Below are positions 29,707-39,088 of a stretch of DNA of 64,000 nt, piece after piece (position 1 is the first letter of the stretch; every line of letters begins with the position of its first letter). Source of the DNA: Pelotalea chapellei (GTDB taxonomy: Bacteria; Desulfobacterota; Desulfuromonadia; Geobacterales; Pseudopelobacteraceae); NCBI RefSeq assembly GCF_018531195.1, contig NZ_JAHDYS010000013.1, positions 62,001 through 126,000 of the forward strand. Direction: 5' to 3'. The notes under the pieces were generated by a model, which was given only the letters and a program-made list of their open reading frames with translations, was not told where the DNA came from and searched no databases. A program made the position numbers and the translations under genes.

Positions 29707-31347
29707 ATGATTAAAATACTGATTGAGAACCCGCTGATACTTCTGTTCCTGGTAGCGGCCATCGGATATCCGCTCGGCCACATCCGGATTGGCGGCAGTA
29801 GCCTCGGGGTGGCTGCGGTTCTTTTTGTCGGCCTTGCCATAGGATCCCTTGATCCAAACATGAAACTCCCGGAGATAATTTACGTACTGGGACTTGCGCT
29901 CTTCGTCTACACAGTCGGGCTCTCAAGCGGCCCTTCTTTTACTGCTTCGCTTCTGCGCGAAGGTTTGCGCAACAACCTCCTGATAGCCGGGATTTTAATA
30001 TTTGTCGCTGCTCTAACGGTCGTTGTGCAGAAGATCTTTCATTTAAAAGCGACCATAACAGTCGGCATGTTTGCCGGCAGTTTCACCAATACGCCAGCCT
30101 TGGCCGGAGCGCTTGAGACAATCAAGCATCTGGCCCCCAAAGAAACCCTTAACCAACTCGTAACCGAACCGGTGGTGGGCTATTCCATAGCATATCCCAT
30201 GGGTGTGATCGGTGTGGTTATTGCCATTTCAATTGCCCAGAAACTCTGGAATATCGATTATGTGAAAGAGGCAAAGTCATTGCGCATGTTCGGCTCGCTC
30301 AACGAAGTCCTCAATGTACGCACAGCCAGAGTCAGAAACCAGGAAGCGCTGGCTGCTACAATAGAGGAATTGAACGAAAAACATGACTGGCATGTGATGT
30401 TCGGCCGGATAAAACGAAAAGGCCGCTTTTTGATGGCGAACCCTTCTGCAAGGTTCGAGCTTGACGACCAGGTTGCCGTTGTCGGTGTCGAGGAGGACCT
30501 TGATGCTGCCATGAATTTTCTTGGTGGCCAGAGTTCGGAGGATATCCACTTCGAACGCAGCGAGTTCGACACCCGCCGAATCTTTGTATCCAATCCAAAG
30601 GTGGTGGGCCGCAAAATAAAAACTCTGCATCTGAACGAACAGCACGGCGCCATGATAACCAGAATACGCCGTGGCGACGCGGATTTTCTGGCCCATGGTG
30701 ATACGATTTTGGAGCTTGGCGATCGGGTTCGAGTTCTGGCTCCACGAGATAACATGAATGCCGTCAGTGATTATTTCGGCGACTCTTATCGTGCGGTAAG
30801 TGAAGTCGATATCCTGACGTTCAGTTTTGGCCTGGCCCTGGGACTGTTGCTCGGTATCATACCGATTCCATTGCCGGGTGGGATAACCTTTCGGCTTGGT
30901 TTTGCGGGGGGGCCGCTCATTGTCGCACTCATCCTGGGAACAATCGGTAGAACCGGCAAACTGGTCTGGACACTGCCTTACAGTGCCAACATGACTTTAA
31001 GGCAGATTGGACTTGTATTCTTCCTGGCAGGAATAGGTACCAGGGCCGGATACGGGTTCCTATCAACATTTACGAATGGCGGCGGCATTACGATATTTCT
31101 CGCCGGTGCCGTCTTAACATTAATTGCTGCAGTAACAACGCTTTGGATCGGCCACCGGTTGATGCGAATCCCGATGAGTCTGCTGATCGGCATGGTAGCC
31201 GGCCTGTTCACTCAGCCTGCAGTGCTCGGTTATGCACTGGAGCAGACCGACAATGATCTTCCCAATATCGGTTACGCCTCGGTCTATCCCATGGCCATGA
31301 TCGCCAAAATTCTTTTGGCCCAGGCTCTGTTATCAATCGTGACTTGA
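29707..31347 (+). CDS. AspT/YidE-family membrane transporter with two RCK_C domains
   Basis: A 546-residue inner-membrane protein of the aspartate:alanine exchanger (AAE) family. Two blocks of about five helices each (residues 5-185 and 370-546), with the repeated motifs GGSSLGVAAVLFVGLAIG and GFAGGPLIVALILG, flank a cytoplasmic segment (about 200-365). That segment contains two TrkA-C (RCK_C) domains (FELDDQVAVVGVEEDL; LELGDRVRVLAPRD). RCK_C domains usually bind small ligands that gate transport. The substrate is unknown; a carboxylate or amino acid is likely. GGAGA precedes ATG 29707. Monocistronic with its own terminator. Confidence 0.87.
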   Translation: MIKILIENPLILLFLVAAIGYPLGHIRIGGSSLGVAAVLFVGLAIGSLDPNMKLPEIIYVLGLALFVYTVGLSSGPSFTASLLREGLRNNLLIAGILIFVAALTVVVQKIFHLKATITVGMFAGSFTNTPALAGALETIKHLAPKETLNQLVTEPVVGYSIAYPMGVIGVVIAISIAQKLWNIDYVKEAKSLRMFGSLNEVLNVRTARVRNQEALAATIEELNEKHDWHVMFGRIKRKGRFLMANPSARFELDDQVAVVGVEEDLDAAMNFLGGQSSEDIHFERSEFDTRRIFVSNPKVVGRKIKTLHLNEQHGAMITRIRRGDADFLAHGDTILELGDRVRVLAPRDNMNAVSDYFGDSYRAVSEVDILTFSFGLALGLLLGIIPIPLPGGITFRLGFAGGPLIVALILGTIGRTGKLVWTLPYSANMTLRQIGLVFFLAGIGTRAGYGFLSTFTNGGGITIFLAGAVLTLIAAVTTLWIGHRLMRIPMSLLIGMVAGLFTQPAVLGYALEQTDNDLPNIGYASVYPMAMIAKILLAQALLSIVT

Positions 31348-31372
31348 GGACAACTTACCATCTGATGCTGCA

Positions 31373-31404
31373 AAAAAGGCCTCCTTAAGTGTGGAGGCCT
31401 TTTT
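31373..31404. terminator. Bidirectional intrinsic terminator
   Basis: A perfect 12-bp stem AAAAAGGCCTCC/GGAGGCCTTTTT lies between the transporter and the convergent BI-1 gene; it is U-rich on both sides. Confidence 0.9.
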
Positions 31405-31436
31405 AATGGGTTCGAGGGCTCGGTTGAATTTCCAGG

Positions 31437-32132
31437 TTATCGGCGATTTCCTGTAAACCTGAGTAGCATCAGAAAAAGATTGATGAAGTCGAGATAGAGT
31501 GTCAATGCACCGAGGATAGCCGGCTTCCTGCCCTCTGTTCCTTGAGCAGCCATTGCTTTAATCTTCCAGGTATCGTAGGCGGTCAGACCGGTGAAAACAA
31601 TTACACCGATGCCGGAAATAACCCATGAAGCCGGACTGCTTCCGACAAAAATATTAACCACCGAGGCGATCACCACGCCGATCAATCCCATGAACAAAAA
31701 ACTGCCCCACGAGGTCAGGTCCCGTTTGGTAAAATATCCATACAGGCTCATGGCTCCGAACATGCCACCAGTGGTAACAAAGGTAGAAGTTATCGAACTG
31801 GCTGTATAGACAAGAGCAACAGTGGAAAGGGTGATTCCATTGAGCGCTGAATAGGCAACGAACAGCAACGTGGCTGTCGCAACGCTCAACTTGTTTATTG
31901 CACCTGACAGGGTGAACACCAGGGCAAGCTCGCCGATCATCAAGCCGTAAAATACGAGCCTGTTTCCCAGGACAAGATTGAGTATCGCGGGTGAAGAAAG
32001 TGTGATTAGCGCCATAAAAGCCGTGATGGCCAGTCCAGCTCCCATCCACGCATAAACCTGACGGATGAGGGTATTCTGTCTTACGATCACCTGAGTTGAG
32101 GTACGTGTGTAGGCGGTATTCAATTCATTCAT
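31437..32132 (-). CDS. Bax inhibitor-1 (YccA/YbhL/TMBIM) family membrane protein
   Basis: A 231-residue protein with seven predicted membrane helices and the family pattern: an N-terminal YARTS-like cytoplasmic tail (TAYTRTSTQVIVRQNTLIRQ), GLTAYDTWKIK, and a C-terminal ALTLYLDFINLFLMLLRF. TMBIM proteins are pH-gated calcium leak channels or protease-modulating proteins in the inner membrane; no specific role can be assigned. ATG 32132 has AAAGGAG at 6 nt; the frame runs 13 codons further up without support. Confidence 0.92.
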   Translation of the reverse strand: MNELNTAYTRTSTQVIVRQNTLIRQVYAWMGAGLAITAFMALITLSSPAILNLVLGNRLVFYGLMIGELALVFTLSGAINKLSVATATLLFVAYSALNGITLSTVALVYTASSITSTFVTTGGMFGAMSLYGYFTKRDLTSWGSFLFMGLIGVVIASVVNIFVGSSPASWVISGIGVIVFTGLTAYDTWKIKAMAAQGTEGRKPAILGALTLYLDFINLFLMLLRFTGNRR

Positions 32133-32202
32133 CTTAAACTCCTTTGCATGCTCTAACAGTAAACCAGGCACCGAAACAGCTGGGCCAGGGAAAAAGGATT
32201 TT

Positions 32203-32493
32203 CTATCCTACCCGGGTCATTTTATATACCACCTTCTCTTTGATCATGCTGCCGACAGTGTTGACATAGTTCTTAAAGTGCTGTGTGCTCATGTGCCTTT
32301 CAAAGCAGGCATAATTTTCCCAGGTTTCATAGAAAATCAGTATGGTTGGATCTTCATTATCCTGGTGCAGAAAATACTCAATACACCCCTCCTCTTCCCT
32401 TGTCGGTGCGATAAGCTTCAGCATCTCGCTTTTGACACTCTCCACCGAATCGGTTTTTGCAACTGTTTTTGCCACAATGGTTAATTTCGCCAT
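32203..32493 (-). CDS. Antibiotic-biosynthesis-monooxygenase-fold protein (ABM/YgiN type)
   Basis: A 96-residue ferredoxin-like alpha/beta barrel protein (MAKLTIVAKTVAK, REEEGCIEYFLHQDNEDPT, FYETWENYACFERHMSTQHF). Relatives include quinol monooxygenase YgiN and polyketide-tailoring monooxygenases; most are dimeric and act on quinols or similar aromatics without cofactors. The frame opens far upstream, but ATG 32493 has AAGGAGG and gives the family length. Probably monocistronic. Substrate unknown. Confidence 0.85.
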   Translation of the reverse strand: MAKLTIVAKTVAKTDSVESVKSEMLKLIAPTREEEGCIEYFLHQDNEDPTILIFYETWENYACFERHMSTQHFKNYVNTVGSMIKEKVVYKMTRVG

Positions 32494-32690
32494 GCCTGTT
32501 TTCCTCCTTTCAATTAATTCCAGCATTGTATCCTTCACCAAAAGCGCGGCGTCTCTTACCAACACCGCACCCTCAATATCATAGCACTTGTGCGCATAGT
32601 AAGAGCTCATCAATTCAGTTCGGCAGGAATTTTTCCAGGCTTTAAGGGATGAGAAAACTGCTGGCAATTACAGATAACAATGCGGCTGAT

Positions 32691-34220
32691 TCACTCAAAA
32701 CTGAAATAGAAAACAGCACCGTTGCCTGGTGGGCTTTCAGCCCAAACTCTCCCGCCATGTCGAGCAACAATTCTTTCTACTGTAGCTAACCCGATGCCAT
32801 GACCTTTATGTTCTTCAGTCCCCGGCAGGCGATGAAAGGGGATAAAGAGCTTTTCAGCCTCTGATTCATCGAATCCGGGACCATTGTCACGAACAAAACA
32901 AAACGAGCTTCCTTCAATGTCACGAACACCAAATTCTATTATCACCTGTTCCTGATTGCTGGTGTACTTCCAGGCATTGCCCAGCAGGTTTACCAGCACG
33001 ATCCTGGCCAGCTTCGGATCGCAATTTACCATCACCCCTGTTGCTATATCAAATTGTACATTTCTTCCAGCCTCTGATAGTGACAGATCTCCTGCCACTT
33101 CACGCGCAATAAGGCTGAGATCGATATTCTCCCGCTGGAGATCAGTGCAGGTGCAATTGGAAAAATCCATAAGCGTGGTAATAAGGTCATTCATCTGCAT
33201 TACGCCGTCGAATATAGCATGCAGATCCTTCTTGCACTCTTCATTCAGCTGGTCACCATAAAGTTGTTCGATCATCTGCACACGAAGGATCATTCTGTTC
33301 AGGGGGGTCTTCAAATCATGGGAAACCGTATAGTTGAATGCTGACAATCCTAAATTGAGAGCTTCCAGTTTTTTGGCGTGCGTTGCCAGTTCCTGATTTA
33401 ATTCCTGAATATTTTCTTCCATTCGTTTGCGCTCGGTAATGTCCTTCAGCATTGTCAGAATATGTTTTTCACCTTTAAGCTCGATCAACTCTACGGATAT
33501 CAGTCCAATGAGCAAATCTCCGTTTTTTGTTCTGAATCTGAATTCAAGATCATGGACCGAACCTTGCCTGCTCAAGATTTCAAGCACAGTTTTCCGATCA
33601 TCCGGGTTGTCCCATATGCCGAGCTCCACTGTTGTACGGCCAATCACTTCATCGCGTTCATACCCGGTTACCCGCAGAAAAGTGTCGTTTACCTCCACCA
33701 GTGCTCCGTCAGCCAGAACAGTAATGCCGAGCAGCGCGGGAACATTTTGAAAAATAGTGGTGAATTTTTTTTCTGACTGGAGGAGGGTCTCTTCCCAATA
33801 TTTGCGTTCAGTGATGTTGATGTGGGAAATGATAGCTCCTAGAGCGTTGTAGTGAGGATCTACAACGGTCATCAGAAACCATCTGTTTTGATCAGGAGAA
33901 TGGCAGGGATATTCGAGCGAAAAACTTTCCAGCTGCCCCTGTAAAACCGACTGAATTCCCTCAAGCGCTTCTTTCGCCAGAGGATCGGCCACTTCTGCAG
34001 CTCTTTTACAGACAGCAACATAGTCGGCCCCTACACAGACCGATTCAACCCAAGGGACTCCGTTTTCTTCGGCAAACCGCTTCCAGGGGCCATTCACAAT
34101 GACGATTATCCCCTGCTTGTCGATAACGGCAATATGAGCCGGCAGAGAATCAAGAATAGCTTGCTTGAGTGCCCTTGTCTGCCTGAGCTGATGAGAGTCG
34201 AGATGATCTTTTTCCACCAT
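32691..34220 (-). CDS. PAS-PAS sensor histidine kinase (last gene of the kai operon)
   Basis: A soluble 509-residue kinase. PAS domains at about 15-140 and 150-275 (each ending in an ITER motif), a short coiled coil, a HisKA domain with phospho-acceptor His about 301 in NYTVSHDLKTPLNRM, and a HATPase domain with N box LVNLLGNAWKY, G1 VRDNGPGFD and HGIGLATV. The closest general type is the bacteriophytochrome-like kinases. ATG 34220 has GGGAG at about 6 nt. It lies 145 nt downstream of the other kinase in the kaiC-kaiB-kaiB series, with no terminator seen between. It could be an output kinase of the Kai module, playing the role SasA/CikA play in cyanobacteria. No response regulator is adjacent. 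Confidence 0.86.
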   Translation of the reverse strand: MVEKDHLDSHQLRQTRALKQAILDSLPAHIAVIDKQGIIVIVNGPWKRFAEENGVPWVESVCVGADYVAVCKRAAEVADPLAKEALEGIQSVLQGQLESFSLEYPCHSPDQNRWFLMTVVDPHYNALGAIISHINITERKYWEETLLQSEKKFTTIFQNVPALLGITVLADGALVEVNDTFLRVTGYERDEVIGRTTVELGIWDNPDDRKTVLEILSRQGSVHDLEFRFRTKNGDLLIGLISVELIELKGEKHILTMLKDITERKRMEENIQELNQELATHAKKLEALNLGLSAFNYTVSHDLKTPLNRMILRVQMIEQLYGDQLNEECKKDLHAIFDGVMQMNDLITTLMDFSNCTCTDLQRENIDLSLIAREVAGDLSLSEAGRNVQFDIATGVMVNCDPKLARIVLVNLLGNAWKYTSNQEQVIIEFGVRDIEGSSFCFVRDNGPGFDESEAEKLFIPFHRLPGTEEHKGHGIGLATVERIVARHGGRVWAESPPGNGAVFYFSFE

Positions 34221-34365
34221 TACGTCTCCCGACGAAGCAAAAGATGCGTGCGGCATGGAGATGGTTATTTAAAAGCTGAAGATATTTTATTAAGTGTAAA
34301 CCAAAAAAGAGGAGGCTCAACTTTTTGTGGTCTTATAGGCAGGCGGGCCATACTTTTTGGGCAGT

Positions 34366-36216
34366 TCAGGAATACCGGGGGACTGCCCTGCGTTCCGTGC
34401 CATTCCAGACTTCAATTCGGAATTCTGCGCCCCTTTCAACATTGCGCACGCTCAGCTGGCCTCCCATATTCTTCCTGATGATGGTATTTGACATGAAAAG
34501 TCCGACTCCGGTTCCGGCCTGCGGTCCTTTGGTCGTGAAATAGGGATCGAAAATTTTGTGGATGATCTCATCAGGTATGCCGCCTGCGTTGTCGGAAATG
34601 GTTACCACCCCCCTGCTCTCTTCCGTTTTTACAGTGATCTGAACCCTGGGCCTGTCGATGTGGTGCTCTGTCAGCGCATCCCTCGCATTAACCAGTATGT
34701 TCAACAACACTTGGGAGAATTCATTGGGATAGCCGCATATAACCGGATCTCCTTCAGACTGCACGACGACCTCGATGTGCTGTCCCTGAAAGCTTCCTTC
34801 CATCAGTGAGAGCGTCTTTTCAATTACTTCCTTCACATTGAATACAACTTTTTCCTTATCGGTTTTGAAGAAGTTCCTGAAGTCGTCGATGGTCTGGGAC
34901 ATATGATGAATAGCCTTCATTGCTCTTATCGACATGTCTTCCAGAAACTCCTTGTTCACCTCGCCAAGATCATAAAACAGCGGGGCTTGCTGAACCAATA
35001 GCCCCAGAGTGTTTAGCGGCTGACGCCACTGGTGGGCGATATTGCCGATCATCTCGCCCAAGGCTGCCTGGCGGCTCTGATGAATCAGCATCTGCTCCTT
35101 TTTGCTCAACTCTTCCACAGCCTGCAGGCGCTCGACGGTCTCCCGATGCAGAGCCTGTTCCGTTTCTGTGCGGATCTGAGTCTGGTGGAAGTTGTCAAGA
35201 GCGAATGAAATTTCTGAACCCATCTGCTGGAGCAGCTCCACCTGCTGGGCATCAAAAAAATTGACTTCGCTGGAATATAAAGTCAGCACACCAATCACTT
35301 TCTGGTTCTCTTTGATGGCAATTGTAGCCGAGGAGTGTATACCATGCGCACGAGCTTTTTCCTGCCAGGGGCTGGTAATCGTACTCTTGGAAAAATCATT
35401 GCAGATATATGAGGTTCCTTCACGCACAGCTATGCCGGAAGGGCCCATACCCTCAGGTTCCGAATCCTTGATTGAAATTGTGAGCCCTTGGACGTATGCC
35501 GTTTCTCCGGCGGAAGCAGCGATCCGCAATGATTCCGACTCTCTGTCGACTAATCCTACCAGTGCCAGCTTGAAACCGCCGAGCTCAACGGCCACCCGGC
35601 AGAACTCCTGAAAAAGAGCTTGGCGGTCGTCAGTATGAACAATGGCATGGTTGATCGCACTCAGCACAGCGTACAACCGGTTCAAGCGAAGTATGATTTC
35701 CTCAGCATGTTTTCGTGCGCTGATATCGGTGAAAACTATGCTCATCCCCTGACTGTTCCCAAGCTCAACGACAGAGCAGGAGAATAACACCGGAAGATAG
35801 CTTCCACTGGTGGTAATCAGAGCCATCTCCTCATTTTCATACTCTATCGTGCATTTTTTAAAACGGGCAATGAAAGGTTCATGATAAGCAGGGGCCACGT
35901 AGGATTGCAGCTGAGAGCCGATCAGATTTTCAAGTGGTACCCCAAGCATGGCTGACAATCGTCTGTTGCAGTAGAGGATGGTACCCTCGGGTGAAAGCGT
36001 GGCAGCCCCCTCATTCATAGTTTCAACAAGAACTCGATAAGGATGTTCAGCTCCCTGCAGGGTGAATATCTGTTCCCCTTCCGGCATGGAGACTACGAGG
36101 GCATCCACTGCCCCGCTTCGAATTGCGTGCAGAGTCTCTTCAGCCTCCTGAAGACGAAAACGAAGTTCTTCAACTTCTGCAAGTAGTTCTGCTTGAGATT
36201 TTATTTCAGTTGCCAT
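34366..36216 (-). CDS. PAS-GAF sensor histidine kinase in the kai operon
   Basis: A soluble 616-residue kinase. N-terminal coiled coil (about 5-35), PAS at about 55-170, GAF at about 190-345 (ALVGLVDRESESLRIAASAG; GVLTLYSSE), a coiled-coil linker, DHp with His about 395 in GNIAHQWRQPLN (the subtype common in Desulfuromonadota), and a HATPase domain ending GTGVGLFMSNTIIRKNMGG. It starts 43 nt after the first-listed kaiB (36260), so co-transcription with kaiC-kaiB-kaiB is likely. It contains no KaiB-like (SasA-type) sensor domain, so contact with KaiC would have to be by another route. Confidence 0.88.
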   Translation of the reverse strand: MATEIKSQAELLAEVEELRFRLQEAEETLHAIRSGAVDALVVSMPEGEQIFTLQGAEHPYRVLVETMNEGAATLSPEGTILYCNRRLSAMLGVPLENLIGSQLQSYVAPAYHEPFIARFKKCTIEYENEEMALITTSGSYLPVLFSCSVVELGNSQGMSIVFTDISARKHAEEIILRLNRLYAVLSAINHAIVHTDDRQALFQEFCRVAVELGGFKLALVGLVDRESESLRIAASAGETAYVQGLTISIKDSEPEGMGPSGIAVREGTSYICNDFSKSTITSPWQEKARAHGIHSSATIAIKENQKVIGVLTLYSSEVNFFDAQQVELLQQMGSEISFALDNFHQTQIRTETEQALHRETVERLQAVEELSKKEQMLIHQSRQAALGEMIGNIAHQWRQPLNTLGLLVQQAPLFYDLGEVNKEFLEDMSIRAMKAIHHMSQTIDDFRNFFKTDKEKVVFNVKEVIEKTLSLMEGSFQGQHIEVVVQSEGDPVICGYPNEFSQVLLNILVNARDALTEHHIDRPRVQITVKTEESRGVVTISDNAGGIPDEIIHKIFDPYFTTKGPQAGTGVGLFMSNTIIRKNMGGQLSVRNVERGAEFRIEVWNGTERRAVPRYS

Positions 36217-36259
36217 CCAGACACCTTGAATAATATTGATTTTTTGACTCGGGCTATTG

Positions 36260-36622
36260 CTACTGATTCTTCTTTCTCAAATCCAGACCTGCAAGTATCC
36301 GCTCCGTCTGGGACATATCTCCGATGAACTTGCGCAGCGGCAGGGGAAGCTCCTTTACCAGTGTGGGAGCAGCAACGATCTGTCCTTCTTTGGCAAAAAT
36401 CGGTTGCTGATAAATATCTATAATTTCGAGTTCATAACGCCCTTTCAAATGCTCCTCACAAATCTTCTTTACGTTATCGATCGCTTTACGAGAATTAGGC
36501 GTCATGCCGGATACGAAAAGACGGAGTACATAACACCCTTCGTCCGTCTTACTGACGGCCATTTCAAACTCTTTGGTAGAATCCTGAATCCCGGTTTCTT
36601 GATCATCTTTTCCGTCTTTCAT
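36260..36622 (-). CDS. kaiB: KaiB-family protein, distal copy
   Basis: A 120-residue thioredoxin-like KaiB homologue: VLRLFVSGMTPNSRKAIDNV, EIIDIYQQPIFAKEGQIVAA, TLVKELPLPLRKFIGDMS. In cyanobacteria KaiB binds phosphorylated KaiC after switching fold. A 25-residue acidic N-terminal extension absent from clock KaiB is present, and the core is clearly diverged from the neighbouring copy. GGAGGGGAA precedes ATG 36622, 23 nt after the proximal kaiB. No KaiA gene is present nearby. Confidence 0.92.
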   Translation of the reverse strand: MKDGKDDQETGIQDSTKEFEMAVSKTDEGCYVLRLFVSGMTPNSRKAIDNVKKICEEHLKGRYELEIIDIYQQPIFAKEGQIVAAPTLVKELPLPLRKFIGDMSQTERILAGLDLRKKNQ

Positions 36623-36645
36623 TTCCCCTCCGGGATCTCCATCAC

Positions 36646-36978
36646 TCAGGAGATCGGTCGTACATCCAGCCCCACCAGAACTCGCTCGGTATTGGAGAGG
36701 TCTCCAATGATCTTTTTTATCGGCTCCGGGAGTTTCCGCACCAGGGTTGGCAAGGCCAGGATCTGATCGTCCTTGGCCAGTTTAGGGTTTATCAGAAGAT
36801 CGACGACTTCAATCTGATATCTCCCTGCCAGGTGTTCCTCGCAAATCTTCTTCAAATTGGTAAATGCGGTTATCGATTTCGGCGTTTGTCCAGCAACATA
36901 CAGTCTCAGCATCCATTTTTCTTCAACCGGTTCCGACTGCTGTGCCTCTGCCGTTTTTTTCTTTTGAGAAGCCGTCAT
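36646..36978 (-). CDS. kaiB: KaiB-family protein, proximal copy
   Basis: A 110-residue KaiB homologue closer to the cyanobacterial clock protein: [60 protein letters not shown], then VGLD. A short Lys/Gln/Glu-rich N-terminal tail replaces the cyanobacterial C-terminal tail. Its ATG overlaps the kaiC stop by four bases (ATGA), so the two are translationally coupled, suggesting stoichiometric KaiB-KaiC synthesis. Confidence 0.95.
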   Translation of the reverse strand: MTASQKKKTAEAQQSEPVEEKWMLRLYVAGQTPKSITAFTNLKKICEEHLAGRYQIEVVDLLINPKLAKDDQILALPTLVRKLPEPIKKIIGDLSNTERVLVGLDVRPIS

Positions 36979-38735
36979 TTACGCCCACCTTTACCCGTTT
37001 TTCCGATAGTCTCAGGCCTAGTAGTAAATTCATCCGCCTTTCTGCTCCTGGCCAAGGCCAGATTTCCTGCAGCAGAAGCCTCATCTCGCTCATTTTCCCT
37101 GGCTATTATCATTTCCAACTCTTCTTTTTCAGCCTGATACTGTGCCTGCAAAGCCGCAATCTGCGCATCAACCACTACCTTTTTCTGCTCAACTTCACGA
37201 TACTTTCGCTCTATCGCCTGTTTGTGCTCAAACACTTCCGCCCTGTCCCGCGCTTCCTGTGAAAGACGGGATGAACCGGTCAGTACCCCGCCGGGACCAA
37301 TATATACATCACGGAGCTGGATACCATTGTCACTCAAGATAAACTCGCGGATCTGGTTGGAGTGGTCCATTCCGCGCGATTTAAGAATGTAGAGACCGCG
37401 GTTCCTTTCACCGCTCGCCTCGATATTCTGCAACAGGAGCCAGGAATCAACCAGTGACGAAATGCCGACCTCAGTTTTTTCCAGCCCTCCTCCGGCCGTG
37501 GTCAAATCAGTGCAAAAGGCCGTTATCTGCTTTGTTTTCAAATAATCGATCAGACGTGAGAGCATTGATTTCACTTCTGCTTCACTGGCCGCAGCCACCA
37601 GATTGGAGATGGGATCTATAACAACAACGGCTGGCATGTGGCTCTCAATCGCCTTATGCATGGTGACCAGATGCATTTCCAGGCCATACAAAGTGGGACG
37701 ATTGTTTAGGAATATGAGCAGTCCCTTGTGGACCCATTGCTCAAGATCAATTCCAATAGAACGCATGTTACGAACAATCTGGTTTTGTGATTCCTCAAAG
37801 GCAAAATAGAGACAACGCTCGCCGCGCCGACAGGCGGCATCGGCAAAATGGGCAGCCAGGCTGGATTTTCCTGTCCCGGCAGTGCCGGAAACCAGGATGC
37901 TGCTTCCCCGATAAAAGCCCTTCCCCCCAAGCATCGTATCAAGACGACTGACGCCTGAGGAGATCCTCTCCGTGGAAGCCGGATGGTCGAGACCGAGGGA
38001 AGAAATCGGCATGACCGAGAATCCCTGTTCATCGATCAGAAAGGGATACTCGTTGGTGCCATGGTACGACCCGCGGTATTTGATGATCCTCATCCGGCGG
38101 GTTGCTATCTGTTGAGTGATGCTGTGGTTCAGAAAAATGACGCAGTCGGCGACATACTCTTCAAGGCCATAGCGGGTAAGCGTGCGTTCTCCCTGCTCGC
38201 CGGTAACAATGGCGGTCACCCCTTTGTCCTTTAGAAACGTGAACAGGCGCCTGAGCTCCGCACGCAGGATATTTTCATTGGACAACCCGGAAAACAGCGC
38301 CTCGATGGTATCAAGCACAACCCGCTTAGCACCGATCGAATCAATGGCAAGACCAAGGCGTATGAAGAGACCCTCCAGGTCATATTCACCTGTCTCTTCT
38401 ATTTCGCTTTTATCGATATGCACGTAATCAAGGGTGAGTTTATCGCGAGCAGCCAGATCATCCAGATCAAAACCGAGTGAAGCAAAATTCTTCGCCAGAT
38501 CTTCGGACTTCTCCTCAAAGGACATGAAGACACCCGGCTCATCGAACTGCAGTGCCCCGCGCACCAGAAATTCCATTGAGAGCAGCGTCTTTCCACACCC
38601 GGTGCCTCCGCAAACCAGCGTGGGACGCCCCTGGGGCAGACCGCCACCGGTTATTTCGTCCAATCCTTTGATTCCGGTCGGAGCCTTACGCAGGGTATGG
38701 TCAACCGCACGAGCTTTTTTTCCAGATTTGGCCAT
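36975..38735 (-). CDS. kaiC: Circadian clock-type ATPase/kinase KaiC with C-terminal coiled coil
   Basis: A 586-residue double-RecA protein. CI domain: P-loop GGTGCGKT (43-50), catalytic Glu pair 74-75. CII domain: P-loop SGTAGTGKS (283-291), catalytic Glu pair 314-315. At the position of cyanobacterial S431/T432 is Ser426-Ser427 ([10 protein letters not shown]), with Thr421 aligning to T426, so autophosphorylation looks possible. After about 490 an extension of nearly 100 residues has a strong heptad pattern ([19 protein letters not shown]...). Cyanobacterial KaiC ends near 519, but a similar tail is known in Rhodobacter-type KaiC, where it pairs hexamers. GGAGG lies 7 nt before ATG 38735. 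First gene of the kai operon. Confidence 0.95.
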   Translation of the reverse strand: MAKSGKKARAVDHTLRKAPTGIKGLDEITGGGLPQGRPTLVCGGTGCGKTLLSMEFLVRGALQFDEPGVFMSFEEKSEDLAKNFASLGFDLDDLAARDKLTLDYVHIDKSEIEETGEYDLEGLFIRLGLAIDSIGAKRVVLDTIEALFSGLSNENILRAELRRLFTFLKDKGVTAIVTGEQGERTLTRYGLEEYVADCVIFLNHSITQQIATRRMRIIKYRGSYHGTNEYPFLIDEQGFSVMPISSLGLDHPASTERISSGVSRLDTMLGGKGFYRGSSILVSGTAGTGKSSLAAHFADAACRRGERCLYFAFEESQNQIVRNMRSIGIDLEQWVHKGLLIFLNNRPTLYGLEMHLVTMHKAIESHMPAVVVIDPISNLVAAASEAEVKSMLSRLIDYLKTKQITAFCTDLTTAGGGLEKTEVGISSLVDSWLLLQNIEASGERNRGLYILKSRGMDHSNQIREFILSDNGIQLRDVYIGPGGVLTGSSRLSQEARDRAEVFEHKQAIERKYREVEQKKVVVDAQIAALQAQYQAEKEELEMIIARENERDEASAAGNLALARSRKADEFTTRPETIGKTGKGGRK

Positions 38736-38957
38736 GTAAGTACCTCCGATATTTATTAATCATAACATGGAAATTTTTTATGGTCCCGAACAAGAGCCGG
38801 GTTATAGCCGGCACCACATTAGGTATGACCATATAACCATTTCTAATTCAGGGTGCATAAAAATACACATATTGCATGCCAGTGTCCACCTTAATTTCGT
38901 CCTCCTGCACATATAACATGCCTGAATCATATAACTTTTTTAAATACAAAAGGAATG

Positions 38958-38991
38958 GCTGCTGTTTTTGCTTCGCGCAAAAAGAAGCAGC
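38958..38991 (-). terminator. Hairpin between the dienelactone hydrolase gene and kaiC
   Basis: GCTGCTGTTTTTGC pairs with GCAAAAAGAAGCAGC (one-base bulge), followed on the minus strand by CATTCCTTTTG. It probably ends the hydrolase transcript ahead of kaiC. The rest of the 38736-39088 gap holds the kaiC promoter region; a TTG-started 78-codon minus frame there is not convincing. Confidence 0.5.
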
Positions 38992-39088
38992 GCAAGGTTG
39001 GCTAATACCATCCCCGATCAGGGTAGTAACGCCATTCCATTGCGCTGTTCGTATCCGGCAGAAAATGTAAAGCTCAGCTGCCAAACCT

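Noticed and set aside
38848-39084. 78-codon minus-strand frame between the hydrolase and kaiC
   Set aside because: Starts with TTG without a ribosome site, overlaps a terminator-like hairpin, and its composition is not protein-like.
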